From the NCBI RefSeq assembly GCF_023746555.1, contig NZ_CP098755.1, forward strand, positions 79,501-143,500: a stretch of 64,000 bases of DNA. Direction: 5' to 3'. Of the stretch, positions 8,670-17,528 are shown one piece after another. The position numbers and the translations under genes were made by a program. Position 1 is the first letter of the stretch. Every line of letters begins with the position of its first letter. The DNA is from Brevibacillus ruminantium. GTDB lineage: Bacteria > Bacillota > Bacilli > Brevibacillales > Brevibacillaceae. The notes under the pieces were generated by a model that saw nothing but the letters and a program-made list of their open reading frames with translations, was not told where the DNA came from and did not search any database.

Positions 8670-9692
8670 TTGTTACCACAGAGCAAGACCATCCTCAGAG
8701 GCGCTAATGGAACGATGCCATCCGACTCGCTAGCTGGCGAACTGGCTGAGCTGGGCTTTCAGGTTCTTACCGCCAGAGAGAATAGTGGAGAAGCGTGGGA
8801 TGCAGCAGGATTAGTGTTGACCGATTACTCGGATGGGGAGCTGCTAACTGGAAATCTGAGCGGTGAGGCGGGAGGGGAGCCCCGCTTGCTGCTCGTCTAT
8901 GGAAATCGCATCCCCAATGGTACGGCTGATGCTCTGGCAGCGACCTATCCGGAATGGGAAGTCGTTCGCCTTTTTTGTTTTGCTGACAAAGAAAGAGCTC
9001 TGCTTGGCGGGGAGGAAGGCGGGATCTGGCTGCGGCGGCTGAGCAGGCAGCTAGCCAGACATGGCTTTGTTTCATTTGTTACCCGCAGGTGCGAGGTGGA
9101 CGAGGCTGTCCGTCAGCTCCCGCTTTATTTGGCGTGGAAGGAGCGTTTTTTTCTGCGCATGAGTGAGCAGTGTGACAAAAGCGGATCACGGTCGCAGGTG
9201 GTTGCCCGCGCACTTGGTATGGATAAACGGATTGGCCAAAGCTGGCTGTACACCGACAGGAAGCGGCACGGGCCGGTGTATCGCTGGATCACTCGTCAGC
9301 TTCGGCACATTCGGGAAAAAGCAGAGATACAGCGGATTACGCTATGGGGAAGGGCTTCTTTTTGGGAGGGATTCCCCAGGGGAGAGTTACAGGGCATGGA
9401 AACGCGGCTGTTTTCTCCCGGGGAGGCCGTAACAGATGATTTTTCTTCGCGCCGGGCTTGGGCGGTCTACGATAATTGGCGCACTGCCTTGGCTCACTCT
9501 GACTTGCTGGTGATCGGCACAGCCGATCCAGTAATCCAGGAGATTCGACTGCCGGAGCTGATTCAGGGGATGAATCAGCCCCTCATCCTCGATGCTTGTT
9601 CATGCTTTCCGGTAACAGAAGCAGAATCCTGCCAGATCCTCTACCGAACGATCGGCGAAAACACGAACGTTTGGGAATGGAACCGATTATAA
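8670..9692 (+). CDS. degenerate UDP-glucose/GDP-mannose dehydrogenase-like protein
   Basis: 340 residues; no standard annotation comes to mind. Three blocks follow the UGDH order. YGNRIPNGTADAL resembles the STVPVGT strand. A helix about residues 145-190 ends in ALGMDKRIG, the usual GLDKRIG. The C-terminal block DNWRTALAHSDLLVIGTADP, then LILDACSCFPV, matches the UDP-binding C-terminal domain. The N-terminal glycine-rich NAD motif and the catalytic GGSCFPKD cysteine block are absent, so dehydrogenase activity is unlikely. It may be a binding or scaffold protein. The TTG start follows GGGGGCGGAG. Homology is my inference from motif order. Confidence 0.6.
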   Translation: MLPQSKTILRGANGTMPSDSLAGELAELGFQVLTARENSGEAWDAAGLVLTDYSDGELLTGNLSGEAGGEPRLLLVYGNRIPNGTADALAATYPEWEVVRLFCFADKERALLGGEEGGIWLRRLSRQLARHGFVSFVTRRCEVDEAVRQLPLYLAWKERFFLRMSEQCDKSGSRSQVVARALGMDKRIGQSWLYTDRKRHGPVYRWITRQLRHIREKAEIQRITLWGRASFWEGFPRGELQGMETRLFSPGEAVTDDFSSRRAWAVYDNWRTALAHSDLLVIGTADPVIQEIRLPELIQGMNQPLILDACSCFPVTEAESCQILYRTIGENTNVWEWNRL

Positions 9693-9738
9693 TGGGGTAT
9701 AATGGTTGGTAGATTGAGGAAAAGGGCAGGCGTTTAAA

Positions 9739-9921
9739 ATGGAAAGAATTGCTCAGCGATGCATCGTCTGTGAGGAAGAACGGTTGGACGGGATCGCGAT
9801 CTGTGAGCAGTTTATCTGCCATCATTGCGAACAAGAAATGGTGCAGACTGACGTACAAGATGCAAAATATCCATTTTTTATCCATCAGATGAGACGCATA
9901 TGGCTCACAAAAGACGCGTAA
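9739..9921 (+). CDS. csfB: Gin, anti-sigma-G factor
   Basis: 60-residue zinc-binding protein with cysteine pairs C8-x2-C11 and C27-x2-C30, the Gin arrangement. Gin (CsfB) binds sigma-G and also sigma-E, preventing early sigma-G activity in the forespore and any in the mother cell. The position between bofA and tmk is conserved. Two TATAAT-like hexamers lie upstream (9688-9693 and 9698-9703), but neither has a good -35, so I do not call a promoter. Confidence 0.88.
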   Translation: MERIAQRCIVCEEERLDGIAICEQFICHHCEQEMVQTDVQDAKYPFFIHQMRRIWLTKDA

Positions 9922-10033
9922 TTACGTTCACAAAAGGCATTGGCCAACGTCCAGTGCCTTTTTCCATTTGGGCAGACTTCCGTCCTTCAATCATGCTACA
10001 ATGAACAAAGCTGAAAAAAAGGACGTGAAGCTC

Positions 10034-11506
10034 GTGCGGGATAAGAGCCCTGGCTATCGGGAGAGGCAGCGGCGTGCTCCCTTGTACGAAAAATTGGAAA
10101 GGCACGCGGCCGCGCATCCGCATCCGTTTCATGTGCCCGGTCATAAAATGGGGCACAGCTTTGATACCGGCGGTTCAGCCCGGTTTGGCAGTGTTTTGGA
10201 GCTGGACCTGACGGAAATTTCCGGGATGGATGATTTGCACGATCCCGCAGAGGTGATTGCAGAAGCACAGGAGCTGGCGGCAGAAGCATTCGGGGCGGAA
10301 GAGACGCGCTTTCTCATCGGGGGAAGCACCGTTGGAAACATGGCGTTGATCATGGCCGTATGCCGCCCGGGTGATAAAATTCTGGTGCAGCGCAATTGCC
10401 ATAAATCGGTTTTCCACGGGATGATGCTGGCTAGAGCAAACCCCGTCTACATCGTGCCCGCTGTCGATCCCGATAGCGGAGTGGCTGTTGGCTTGCGCAG
10501 GGAGGATGTGGAGCGAGCTTTGCAGGCCCATCCGGATGCCAAAGCGGTTTTCCTTACCAATCCGACTTATTATGGGATGGGTATCGATCTGGCAAAAATG
10601 GCAGCCACAGTTCATCGTTATGATGTGCCGCTGCTGGTGGATGAGGCTCATGGCTCTCATTACGGCTTTCACTCAGCATTTCCCCCATCGGCGATGCAGA
10701 GCGGGGTGGACGCAGCGGTACAATCTACCCATAAAATGACGACAGCCTTGACGATGTCGTCCATGCTTCATATCCAGGGGAATCGCATCAACCGGGAAAG
10801 ACTGGCCCGGTGTCTGGCCATGCTGCAATCATCCAGCCCCTCCTACCTGCTGATGGCATCGCTGGATTTGGCAAGACGTCACTTGGTTCTGGAGGCAGCA
10901 GAGGAATGGGACGAGCTCTTTCCTCTGTTGGCAAAGCTGCGGGAGAGTGTCGCTGCGCTGTCGTGGTTGGAGTTGGTCGGTTCAGGCTCTGGCAGCGTCT
11001 ACACGTCGATGGACCCGCTCAAGCTGATGCTGACACTGCGAACCCGTGACATGGATGGCTTTGGATTGCAGCAGATGCTGGAGGATGCGGGCATTTACCC
11101 GGAGTTGGCCGATGTGGGCCATGTATTGCTGGCCGCATCCTCAGGGACGCGGGCGGAAGACATTCATCAGTTGATTTTGACGCTGGAGTCGGCTCCTTGT
11201 CAGCCGCAGCGCCCGTTTCAGCGCTTGGTTCAACCGGGGATGGTCTCCTCCAGCTTTTTGCGCGAGCAGGCCATGCCGATCCATGAAGCGATGGAAGCGG
11301 AGCTGATCCGTATCCCGTTGGAACAAGCCCTGGGGCGAATCGCGGGGGAGATGATCATTCCCTACCCGCCAGGCATACCCTTGTTGACACCGGGAGAGCG
11401 CATGGATGCCTCACTTTTGGAGCTGTTAAAAGAACTGCGGAAGAGCCGGGTCAGGTTTCAGGGTGTGGACGACGCCGGTCTGCAGACGATTCTGGTCGTC
11501 CGTTAA
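10034..11506 (+). CDS. yaaO: PLP-dependent Orn/Lys/Arg decarboxylase family protein
   Basis: 490 residues, close to B. subtilis YaaO. N-terminal FHVPGHKMG, the cofactor-binding DEAHGSHYGFH and the Schiff-base lysine in STHKMTTAL are all present. The C-terminal Orn/Lys/Arg decarboxylase domain ends in IPYPPGIPLLTPGERM. The fold decarboxylates basic amino acids, but the substrate of the YaaO subgroup is not settled. Start: GTG 10034 follows AAAGGA by about 10 nt; ATG 10001 is the alternative and has no ribosome site. xpaC and yaaN, which precede yaaO in B. subtilis, are absent. Confidence 0.9.
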   Translation: MRDKSPGYRERQRRAPLYEKLERHAAAHPHPFHVPGHKMGHSFDTGGSARFGSVLELDLTEISGMDDLHDPAEVIAEAQELAAEAFGAEETRFLIGGSTVGNMALIMAVCRPGDKILVQRNCHKSVFHGMMLARANPVYIVPAVDPDSGVAVGLRREDVERALQAHPDAKAVFLTNPTYYGMGIDLAKMAATVHRYDVPLLVDEAHGSHYGFHSAFPPSAMQSGVDAAVQSTHKMTTALTMSSMLHIQGNRINRERLARCLAMLQSSSPSYLLMASLDLARRHLVLEAAEEWDELFPLLAKLRESVAALSWLELVGSGSGSVYTSMDPLKLMLTLRTRDMDGFGLQQMLEDAGIYPELADVGHVLLAASSGTRAEDIHQLILTLESAPCQPQRPFQRLVQPGMVSSSFLREQAMPIHEAMEAELIRIPLEQALGRIAGEMIIPYPPGIPLLTPGERMDASLLELLKELRKSRVRFQGVDDAGLQTILVVR

Positions 11507-11578
11507 AAAGCTGCGGCCAAACAAAGCGGATGCAGGCCAACGCGCATGGGATCTGAATTTTGGAAGGAGCAAAATGTT

Positions 11579-12220
11579 GTGACAACGAGAAAAACGGGTC
11601 GATTCATTACGGTTGAAGGAGCGGATGGAGCCGGGAAATCGACGGTAGTGACCCGCCTTTATGAAGCATTACAAAACAAGGGATGGGACGTGCTGCTGAC
11701 GAGGGAGCCGGGCGGAATCGAAATCGCAGAGAAAATCCGTGAGATTATTCTTAATCCCGAACACATAAAGATGGACAAACGGACGGAAGCCCTCCTGTAC
11801 GCTGCTGCACGCCGGCAGCATTTGGCGGAAAAGGTGCTGCCCGCACTCGAAGGGGGCAAGCTGGTGCTGTGCGACCGGTTTATCGACAGCAGTCTGGCCT
11901 ACCAGGGCTATGCACGCGGGATTGGCATCGATGAGGTGTTTGCGATCAATCAGTTCGCGGTAGAGAATTGCATGCCTGATTTGACCCTCTATTTTGACGT
12001 ACGCCCTGAGGTCGGACTGGCTCGGATCAATGCCACAAAAGACAGAGAGATCAACCGGCTGGATCTGGAAGCCCTGGATTTCCACGAAAAAGTGCGGGAA
12101 GGCTATCGGCTTGTCATCGAACGCTTTGCTGATCGATTCCAGATCATCGACGCAGAAAAACCGGCGGATGAGGTTTTCGCGGATGCTTTGGCACAATTGG
12201 AAGCTCGTTTACAGGTTTGA
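11579..12220 (+). CDS. tmk: thymidylate kinase
   Basis: 213 residues. P-loop [10 protein letters not shown], the REPGG motif, [12 protein letters not shown] and a lid region near [10 protein letters not shown]. It phosphorylates dTMP to dTDP for DNA synthesis. The GTG start at 11579 lies 9 nt after GGAAGGAG, giving the standard length; longer in-frame starts have no ribosome site. Confidence 0.96.
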   Translation: MTTRKTGRFITVEGADGAGKSTVVTRLYEALQNKGWDVLLTREPGGIEIAEKIREIILNPEHIKMDKRTEALLYAAARRQHLAEKVLPALEGGKLVLCDRFIDSSLAYQGYARGIGIDEVFAINQFAVENCMPDLTLYFDVRPEVGLARINATKDREINRLDLEALDFHEKVREGYRLVIERFADRFQIIDAEKPADEVFADALAQLEARLQV

Positions 12221-12372
12221 GTACCGAACTGACCGGTACATGCTGTATACTATGGATAAGAAGAATATCGTTACACTGTCAGCCTTCCCCTCATATAATG
12301 GTAGGGAGACAGGGTTTCGAGTTTGTGCCAAACAATCCTTTTGAAAAACTACGCGGAAAGGGTGAGTGCCGT

Positions 12373-12702
12373 ATGAAAATGGTGGTTGCTGTCGTTCAGG
12401 ACAAAGACAGTGGTCGTCTGTCACAGCAGTTGGTGAAAAAAGGTTACCGGGCTACTAAGTTGGCCAGTACGGGAAGCTTTTTGCGCGCGGGCAATACGAC
12501 TTTCTTGATTGGTACGAATGACGAAAATTTGCCCGATGTCATTGAAATCATTCAACAAAACTGCAAATCCCGAAAACAGATGGTCACCCCGGTCTCACCT
12601 TTGAGTAATGCCGTTGACTCATTCATGCCCTATCCACTGGAAGTCCAGGTCGGGGGCGCAGCCGTTTTTGTTTTGGATGTTCAACAGTTTCACTCGTTTT
12701 GA
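12373..12702 (+). CDS. darA: DarA, PII-like cyclic-di-AMP receptor
   Basis: 109 residues beginning MKMVVAVVQDKDS, with the RATKLASTGSFLRAGNTTFLIG core. DarA (YaaQ) is a trimeric PII-like protein that binds cyclic di-AMP; its downstream partner is unknown. ATG 12373 follows AAAGGGTGAG. B. subtilis has yaaR next; here the following gene is holB and yaaR is missing. A TATACT hexamer at 12246 lies in the gap after tmk but lacks a convincing -35. Confidence 0.93.
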   Translation: MKMVVAVVQDKDSGRLSQQLVKKGYRATKLASTGSFLRAGNTTFLIGTNDENLPDVIEIIQQNCKSRKQMVTPVSPLSNAVDSFMPYPLEVQVGGAAVFVLDVQQFHSF

Positions 12703-12732
12703 CCTCGCCGCAGCAACGCTTCTGCTGCGAGG
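12703..12732 (+). other. GC-rich hairpin without T run
   Basis: CCTCGC..GCAGCA pairs with TGCTGC..GAGG immediately after the darA stop. No T tract follows, so it may stabilise the message end rather than terminate. Confidence 0.45.
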
Positions 12733-12789
12733 ATCAGCCGTACCGAAGTTGGCAACACAGTGAGTCAATAAACTGTTTAGGTGAAAGCC

Positions 12790-13770
12790 ATGTCATGGAC
12801 AACAATATCACAGCAGCCCCGTGTGGTTGAGCTGCTCTATCATAGTCTGCGCAACGATCGGCTGGCACACGCTTACTTGTTTGCCGGCCCGAGAGGCGCA
12901 GGGAAAAAACAGGTGGCCCTGCATCTGGCGAAGTCCCTCTTTTGTACCGAAAAAGAAGCGGATGCCTGCGGGGCCTGTATCACATGCAGACGCATTGACG
13001 CCGGAAATCACCCGGACGTCTTGGTCATCTCTCCGGATGGCGCATCTATCAAGATCGACCAAATCCGCAATCTGCAGAAAGAAATGGCGATGCGCGCGGT
13101 TGAATCTTTTCATAAGGTATACATCATCGAACACGTCGACAAGATGACGACCCAGGCTGCCAACAGCCTGCTGAAATTTCTGGAGGAACCGCCAGCGGGA
13201 GTGGTCGCGCTGCTTTTGACCGAGAATAGTCACGCGATGCTGCCGACCATTTTGTCCCGTTGTCAGATCATCCATTTCTCCCCGCTTTCTCCCGAAGTGA
13301 TCGCCCGAAAATTGGGGGAGGAAGGCATCCCGGGCGGGGCGGCGAGGGTAGTGTCCCACATAACGTCAAATCTGGAAGAAGCTCGTGTACTTAGCCAAGC
13401 AGAATGGTTTGCACAGCTAAGAAATCTAATGATACAATTGGTGCAGGAATGTAAGCAACACAACTCTTCTGTACTCTATACCATTCACGATATGCTTCAA
13501 AAGAGCGACAAAATAAAGGAGGAACTGCCCCTCTTCTTGGATTTGCTCATCCTTTGGCTACGCGATATCCTGTATGTGCAAGTAGACAGACATGCCCATC
13601 TCATCAATAGTGACCAACAGGATGTGCTGCAAGGACAAGCCTTGTTATGGACAAAAGCTGAGCTCTTGCGCGGGATCGATCTGGTCATGGAAACAAAAAA
13701 TCGGATAGAGCGAAATGCCAACCCACAGTTGGCCCTTGAGCGGTTGGTTCTTCAAATCCAGGAGGGATAA
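12790..13770 (+). CDS. holB: DNA polymerase III subunit delta'
   Basis: 326-residue clamp-loader subunit. The P-loop is the degenerate GPRGAGKKQ, typical of delta', which does not hydrolyse ATP. A zinc module (CGACITC), IIEHVDKMT in place of Walker B, and LEEPPAG with LSRCQ complete the fold. The ATG at 12790 is preceded by AGGTGA; the GTG at 12781 overlaps that site. Confidence 0.94.
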   Translation: MSWTTISQQPRVVELLYHSLRNDRLAHAYLFAGPRGAGKKQVALHLAKSLFCTEKEADACGACITCRRIDAGNHPDVLVISPDGASIKIDQIRNLQKEMAMRAVESFHKVYIIEHVDKMTTQAANSLLKFLEEPPAGVVALLLTENSHAMLPTILSRCQIIHFSPLSPEVIARKLGEEGIPGGAARVVSHITSNLEEARVLSQAEWFAQLRNLMIQLVQECKQHNSSVLYTIHDMLQKSDKIKEELPLFLDLLILWLRDILYVQVDRHAHLINSDQQDVLQGQALLWTKAELLRGIDLVMETKNRIERNANPQLALERLVLQIQEG

Positions 13771-13772
13771 CC

Positions 13773-14591
13773 TTGTACGAGGTTGTAGGTGTCCGTTTTA
13801 AAAAAGCGGGCAAAATATATTATTTTGACCCTGATCAGTTGCCAATCGAGCGGGATTCTTCCGTTATTGTCGAGACTGCAAGAGGGGTGGAATACGGCAA
13901 AGTTGTCATCGGCCGCAAGCAGGTTGATGATTCTGACGTCGTTCTGCCATTGAAAAAAGTAATCCGAATGGCAGATGACAAGGATGCCAAGCAGGTGGAC
14001 GAAAACAAACAGGCTGCCAAAAATGCCTTCGCCGTATGCCAGACCAAAATTAAGGAACACAAGCTGGAAATGAAGCTGGTTGATGTCGAATACACATTTG
14101 ACAGAAATAAAATCATTTTCTATTTTACAGCTGATGGACGGGTAGACTTCCGTGAGCTGGTCAAGGATTTGGCCTCGGTTTTCCGTACCCGGATTGAACT
14201 GCGGCAGATCGGCGTGCGGGACGAAGCCAAAATGTTGGGCGGAATCGGCCCCTGTGGCCGCCTTCTCTGCTGCTCGACATTCCTGGGCGATTTTGAACCG
14301 GTGTCGATCAAGATGGCAAAAGATCAGAATCTGTCTCTGAACCCGGCAAAGATCTCCGGACTGTGCGGACGTCTGATGTGCTGTCTGAAATATGAGAATG
14401 ATAATTATGAGAGCACCCGTGATGAAATGCCGGACATCGGCACTGTCGTGACGACGCCGATGGGCAAGGGACGCGTGGTCTCCTTGAATATTTTGGATCA
14501 TTCGATGCAGGTTGAGCTCTCCGACAACAGTCGGATCATGGAATTTACGCTGGACGAAGTGGTCACGGGCCAATCTGCGTTCGAGCAATAG
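13773..14591 (+). CDS. ricT: RicT (YaaT), PSP1-domain protein
   Basis: 272 residues with the PSP1 domain and the cysteine-rich segments CGRLLCCSTF and CGRLMCCLKY. RicT works with RicA and RicF, carrying Fe-S clusters, to promote RNase Y-dependent mRNA processing and to speed the phosphorelay toward sporulation. The TTG start is 7 nt after AGGAGG and only 3 nt after the holB stop, so the genes are translationally close. Confidence 0.95.
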   Translation: MYEVVGVRFKKAGKIYYFDPDQLPIERDSSVIVETARGVEYGKVVIGRKQVDDSDVVLPLKKVIRMADDKDAKQVDENKQAAKNAFAVCQTKIKEHKLEMKLVDVEYTFDRNKIIFYFTADGRVDFRELVKDLASVFRTRIELRQIGVRDEAKMLGGIGPCGRLLCCSTFLGDFEPVSIKMAKDQNLSLNPAKISGLCGRLMCCLKYENDNYESTRDEMPDIGTVVTTPMGKGRVVSLNILDHSMQVELSDNSRIMEFTLDEVVTGQSAFEQ

Positions 14592-14628
14592 ATAGACAAA
14601 GAACAGGGAGCGGGGATGAGGTGAGCAA

Positions 14629-14997
14629 GTGGACAAACGGGAAATCTTCGTCAAGATGGCTAGTATTGAGGAACGAATCGGCGAACTGTATCAAGAAATT
14701 GGTGAGTTAAAGGACGTCATCGTGGTCTTGATGGAGGAGAACGCCCAATTACTCGTTGAAAACCAGCACCTTCGCAACCGACTGGACAAAAAGACGACCA
14801 CAACCCCACCGAAGCAAAAACGGTCGGAGCAGGTCAAAGCAGATGACGCCAAGAAAAAAGTAGTCGGGGAAGGATATGATAATCTGGCGCGTCTCTACGC
14901 GGAAGGCTTTCATATCTGCAATGTGCATTTTGGCAGTTTGCGAAAGGAAGGGGACTGCTTGTTCTGCCTCTCATTCCTCAGCGGCGTGCAGAAATAG
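14629..14997 (+). CDS. yabA: YabA, initiation control protein
   Basis: 122 residues. The N-terminal leucine zipper (about 8-55) tetramerises, a linker rich in K and T follows, and the C-terminal zinc-binding domain has H and C ligands in [11 protein letters not shown] and DCLFCLSFL. YabA binds both DnaA and the DnaN clamp to restrain re-initiation of replication. The GTG start at 14629 follows GAGGTG. Confidence 0.96.
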   Translation: MDKREIFVKMASIEERIGELYQEIGELKDVIVVLMEENAQLLVENQHLRNRLDKKTTTTPPKQKRSEQVKADDAKKKVVGEGYDNLARLYAEGFHICNVHFGSLRKEGDCLFCLSFLSGVQK

Positions 14998-15033
14998 GCG
15001 AAGCAGCCTCGATGTATCATAATGAAGGAACCC

Positions 15034-15066
15034 AAGCGACCTGGATATTTTGTCAGGTCGCTTTTT
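15034..15066 (+). terminator. terminator after yabA
   Basis: AAGCGACCTG and CAGGTCGCTT form a stem around a short AT loop, followed by five T. Confidence 0.88.
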
Positions 15067-15123
15067 CAGACTTAGATGAATATCTGGCCGAGCTTTACAG
15101 GGTAAAGGAGTAAGAAACGTCGC

Positions 15124-15891
15124 ATGGATTTGGAGAAAAATATCCCGCTCTACGAGTCGGAGCGGATCGATGACCTGTTGACTCACGAGATGAAAATCAT
15201 TCAAAGCCACGAAGTCTTTTGTTTCTCGATGGATGCGGTGCTTCTGGCCCGGTTTGCTTCCGTTCCGAAGCGCGGCAGAGTACTGGATTTCTGTACAGGA
15301 AACGGGGCGATCCCGCTGATCATGACAACACGTTCTCCCGAAGCCGTATTTGAGGGCATGGAAATTCAGCCGCGGCTGCATGACATGGCCAGCCGCAATG
15401 TGCAGTTGAACCAATTGCAGCATCGTGTCACCATGCATCTGGGAGATGTAAAGGAAGCGGTTCAGCAATTTGGCTATGGCAAATTCGACTTGATTACGTG
15501 CAATCCGCCGTACATGCCAGCCAACAGCGGAGAACAAAATCTCAGTGAGCATTTTGCGATTGCCCGTCACGAAATCCTGCTCTCGTTGGACGATGTCATT
15601 CGGGTGGGGAGCCAGCTGCTTAAAAATGGCGGCAAGCTTGCTTTGGTGCATCGCTCCTCTCGTCTGATCGATATTGTAACCATGATGCGCACATACGGGA
15701 TCGAACCAAAGCGGATGCGTCTGGTTTATCCCAGACGTGATGCAGAGCCCAATATGGTCCTGATCGAAGGGATACGAAACGGCAGACCGGAGCTTCGCAT
15801 CCAGCCCCCGCTGATTGTCTATGAAAACGGGGAGGAATACTGTGCAGAACTTCAGGAGATCTATTTTGGCAGACGAGATTCCCTCTCATAA
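15124..15891 (+). CDS. yabB: tRNA1(Val) (adenine37-N6)-methyltransferase family protein
   Basis: 255-residue class I methyltransferase. SAM-binding motif I reads VLDFCTGNGAIPL and the N6-adenine catalytic motif is NPPYMP. It is equivalent to TrmN6 and B. subtilis YabB. It overlaps the next gene, yazA, by 26 bases, implying translational coupling. The ribosome site AAAGGAG is rather far (about 15 nt) from the ATG. Confidence 0.92.
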   Translation: MDLEKNIPLYESERIDDLLTHEMKIIQSHEVFCFSMDAVLLARFASVPKRGRVLDFCTGNGAIPLIMTTRSPEAVFEGMEIQPRLHDMASRNVQLNQLQHRVTMHLGDVKEAVQQFGYGKFDLITCNPPYMPANSGEQNLSEHFAIARHEILLSLDDVIRVGSQLLKNGGKLALVHRSSRLIDIVTMMRTYGIEPKRMRLVYPRRDAEPNMVLIEGIRNGRPELRIQPPLIVYENGEEYCAELQEIYFGRRDSLS

Positions 15892-16150
15892 AAGCCACTT
15901 TGTCTATATACTGCGTTGCGCGGATGGAACGTACTACACCGGGTATACGACCGAGATGGAAAGAAGAATCCGTGAGCATAACGAGGGAAAGGGAGCAAAA
16001 TATACCAGAGGACGCGGTCCTGTGGAGCTGATGTATATAGAAGAAGGAACAGACCGTTCCTGGGGATTGCGACGAGAGGAAGCGATCAAACGGCTGTCTC
16101 GCGATCAAAAAGAAGGGTTGATCTTTCAGGAGAAAGGACGATGTGAATGA
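15866..16150 (+). CDS. yazA: GIY-YIG domain nuclease-like protein
   Basis: 94 residues: FVYILRCADGTYYTGYT carries the GIY-YIG variant, followed by the conserved arginine and KGAKYTRGRGPVEL typical of the UPF0213 group. The fold is that of structure-specific nucleases; the cellular role is unknown. The TTG start at 15866 lies 6 nt after AGGAGAT and inside the end of yabB. Its stop overlaps the rsmI start (ATGA). Confidence 0.9.
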   Translation: MADEIPSHKSHFVYILRCADGTYYTGYTTEMERRIREHNEGKGAKYTRGRGPVELMYIEEGTDRSWGLRREEAIKRLSRDQKEGLIFQEKGRCE

Positions 16151-17034
16151 ACATCCAGCGAAGTTTTGTAGGTGAAAATACGGGTGTGCTGTACCTGGTA
16201 GCGACGCCAATCGGCAATCTGGATGACATCTCCGTTCGTTGTCTGGAAACACTCCGTTCTGTGGACGTGATCGCCTGTGAGGATACAAGACAGACGCGAA
16301 AGCTGCTGAATCACTTTCAAATCGACAAGCGGACAGTCAGCTATCACGAGCATAATAAAGAGGCGAGTGGGAGCGGGCTGCTTCAATGGCTGGAAGAGGG
16401 CAAAAAGATTGCGCTGGTCAGCGACGCAGGATTGCCGGCGATTTCCGATCCGGGAGCGGATTTGGTCCGGGATGCGGTGGCCGCCGGATTTGCGGTTATA
16501 CCCGTACCAGGAGCGAACGCAGCGTTGACCGCCCTGATCGCCTCGGGCTTGCCGACAGAACGGTTTGTCTTTTGCGGTTTTTTGCCGAGAGAGAACAAGG
16601 ATCGCCGAAAAGAGCTGGAGCGCCTGCGGTACTATCCGGAAACGCTGATCTTTTATGAAGCTCCCCATCGGATTGTGAAAACGTTGGAAGCGATGCGGGA
16701 GGAATGGGGAGACAGGCGCGCTGTTTTGGCACGGGAGCTGACCAAGCGATACGAGGAATTTGCCCGTGGAACGCTGGACGAGCTTGCTGAGCACGTCCAA
16801 GAAACCGAACCGCGCGGCGAATACTGCCTGATCGTTGAGGGATACAGCCAATCAGCTGAAAAGAACCCCGATGAAGAGCAGTGGTGGATGCAGGTAACCG
16901 TGGTCGAACATGTCGACAGATATTGTGACCAGGGGTACAGCAAGAAAGAAGCGATCAAACTTGCTGCAGATGACAGAGGGGTATCGAAGCGGGATGTGTA
17001 CAACGAGTACCACCGCGAATTTCCACAGCAATAA
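16147..17034 (+). CDS. rsmI: 16S rRNA (cytidine1402-2'-O)-methyltransferase
   Basis: 295-residue tetrapyrrole-methylase-fold enzyme. LYLVATPIGNLDDIS at the N-terminus, SDAGLPAISDPGADLV, and YEAPHRI are signature motifs. It methylates the ribose of C1402 in 16S rRNA, tuning decoding. It is the last gene of the yabB-yazA-rsmI unit. Confidence 0.95.
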   Translation: MNIQRSFVGENTGVLYLVATPIGNLDDISVRCLETLRSVDVIACEDTRQTRKLLNHFQIDKRTVSYHEHNKEASGSGLLQWLEEGKKIALVSDAGLPAISDPGADLVRDAVAAGFAVIPVPGANAALTALIASGLPTERFVFCGFLPRENKDRRKELERLRYYPETLIFYEAPHRIVKTLEAMREEWGDRRAVLARELTKRYEEFARGTLDELAEHVQETEPRGEYCLIVEGYSQSAEKNPDEEQWWMQVTVVEHVDRYCDQGYSKKEAIKLAADDRGVSKRDVYNEYHREFPQQ

Positions 17035-17039
17035 ACAGC

Positions 17040-17076
17040 AAAAAGAGGCCGGTTCAGGAACCAGCCTCTTTTTTGC
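17040..17076 (+). terminator. terminator after rsmI
   Basis: AAAAGAGGC pairs with GCCTCTTTT around a CGGTT/AACC inner stem, with a T run. The A-rich 5' arm makes it potentially bidirectional. Confidence 0.88.
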
Positions 17077-17207
17077 TGTGAAAAATGTCCCCTCCCATTT
17101 GAGGGATTGAAACATCCTAACGTTTTTCACAAAATGGGATGTGACCGTTTACGGTCCACACTTTTGTCCCCCGATGAGGGGAAAACGGTCATGATCGTTT
17201 TGTCGGA

Positions 17208-17459
17208 TTAGCGTTTGCCTACAGGCATTTCGGAAAGACAGTCATGGCAAACGATTTTGCCTTTAAAGTGAGATACACGATCAGCGTTTCCACAGAAGAT
17301 ACAAGCAGGCTCGTACTTTTTCAGGATGATGCGCTCTCCGTCCACGTAAATTTCCAACGCATCCTTCTCAGCGATACCCAGTGTACGGCGCAATTCAATC
17401 GGAATTACGACACGACCCAGCTCGTCCACTTTTCTAACAATACCTGTAGATTTCATCAT
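17208..17459 (-). CDS. abrB: AbrB transition-state regulator with zinc-type C-terminus
   Basis: 83 residues. Residues 2-50 match the AbrB DNA-binding domain almost exactly (STGIVRKVDELGRVVIP). The C-terminus differs from B. subtilis AbrB: instead of the multimerisation tail it has C53-x2-C56 and C71-x2-C74, a likely zinc-binding module. AbrB represses stationary-phase and sporulation genes. The first ATG (17459) is 7 nt after a GGGGAGAG site. It is the only core gene of this stretch on the minus strand, as in B. subtilis. Confidence 0.93.
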   Translation of the reverse strand: MMKSTGIVRKVDELGRVVIPIELRRTLGIAEKDALEIYVDGERIILKKYEPACIFCGNADRVSHFKGKIVCHDCLSEMPVGKR

Positions 17460-17497
17460 GTACAGTCTCTCCCCTCAGATGTTTCAAAATGTCGTTT

Positions 17498-17526
17498 ATT
17501 CTTTGAATCGGATATTTAATCGTCAA
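17498..17526 (-). promoter_or_regulatory. abrB promoter
   Basis: Read on the minus strand: TTGACG, a 17 bp spacer and AAGAAT, about 40 bp before the abrB start. A perfect Spo0A box (TGTCGAA) lies just upstream of the -35. Confidence 0.55.
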
Positions 17527-17528
17527 TA

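Noticed and set aside
12217-12251. sigma-A promoter before darA
   Set aside because: TATACT is good but the only TTGA-like hexamer is 23 bp away.
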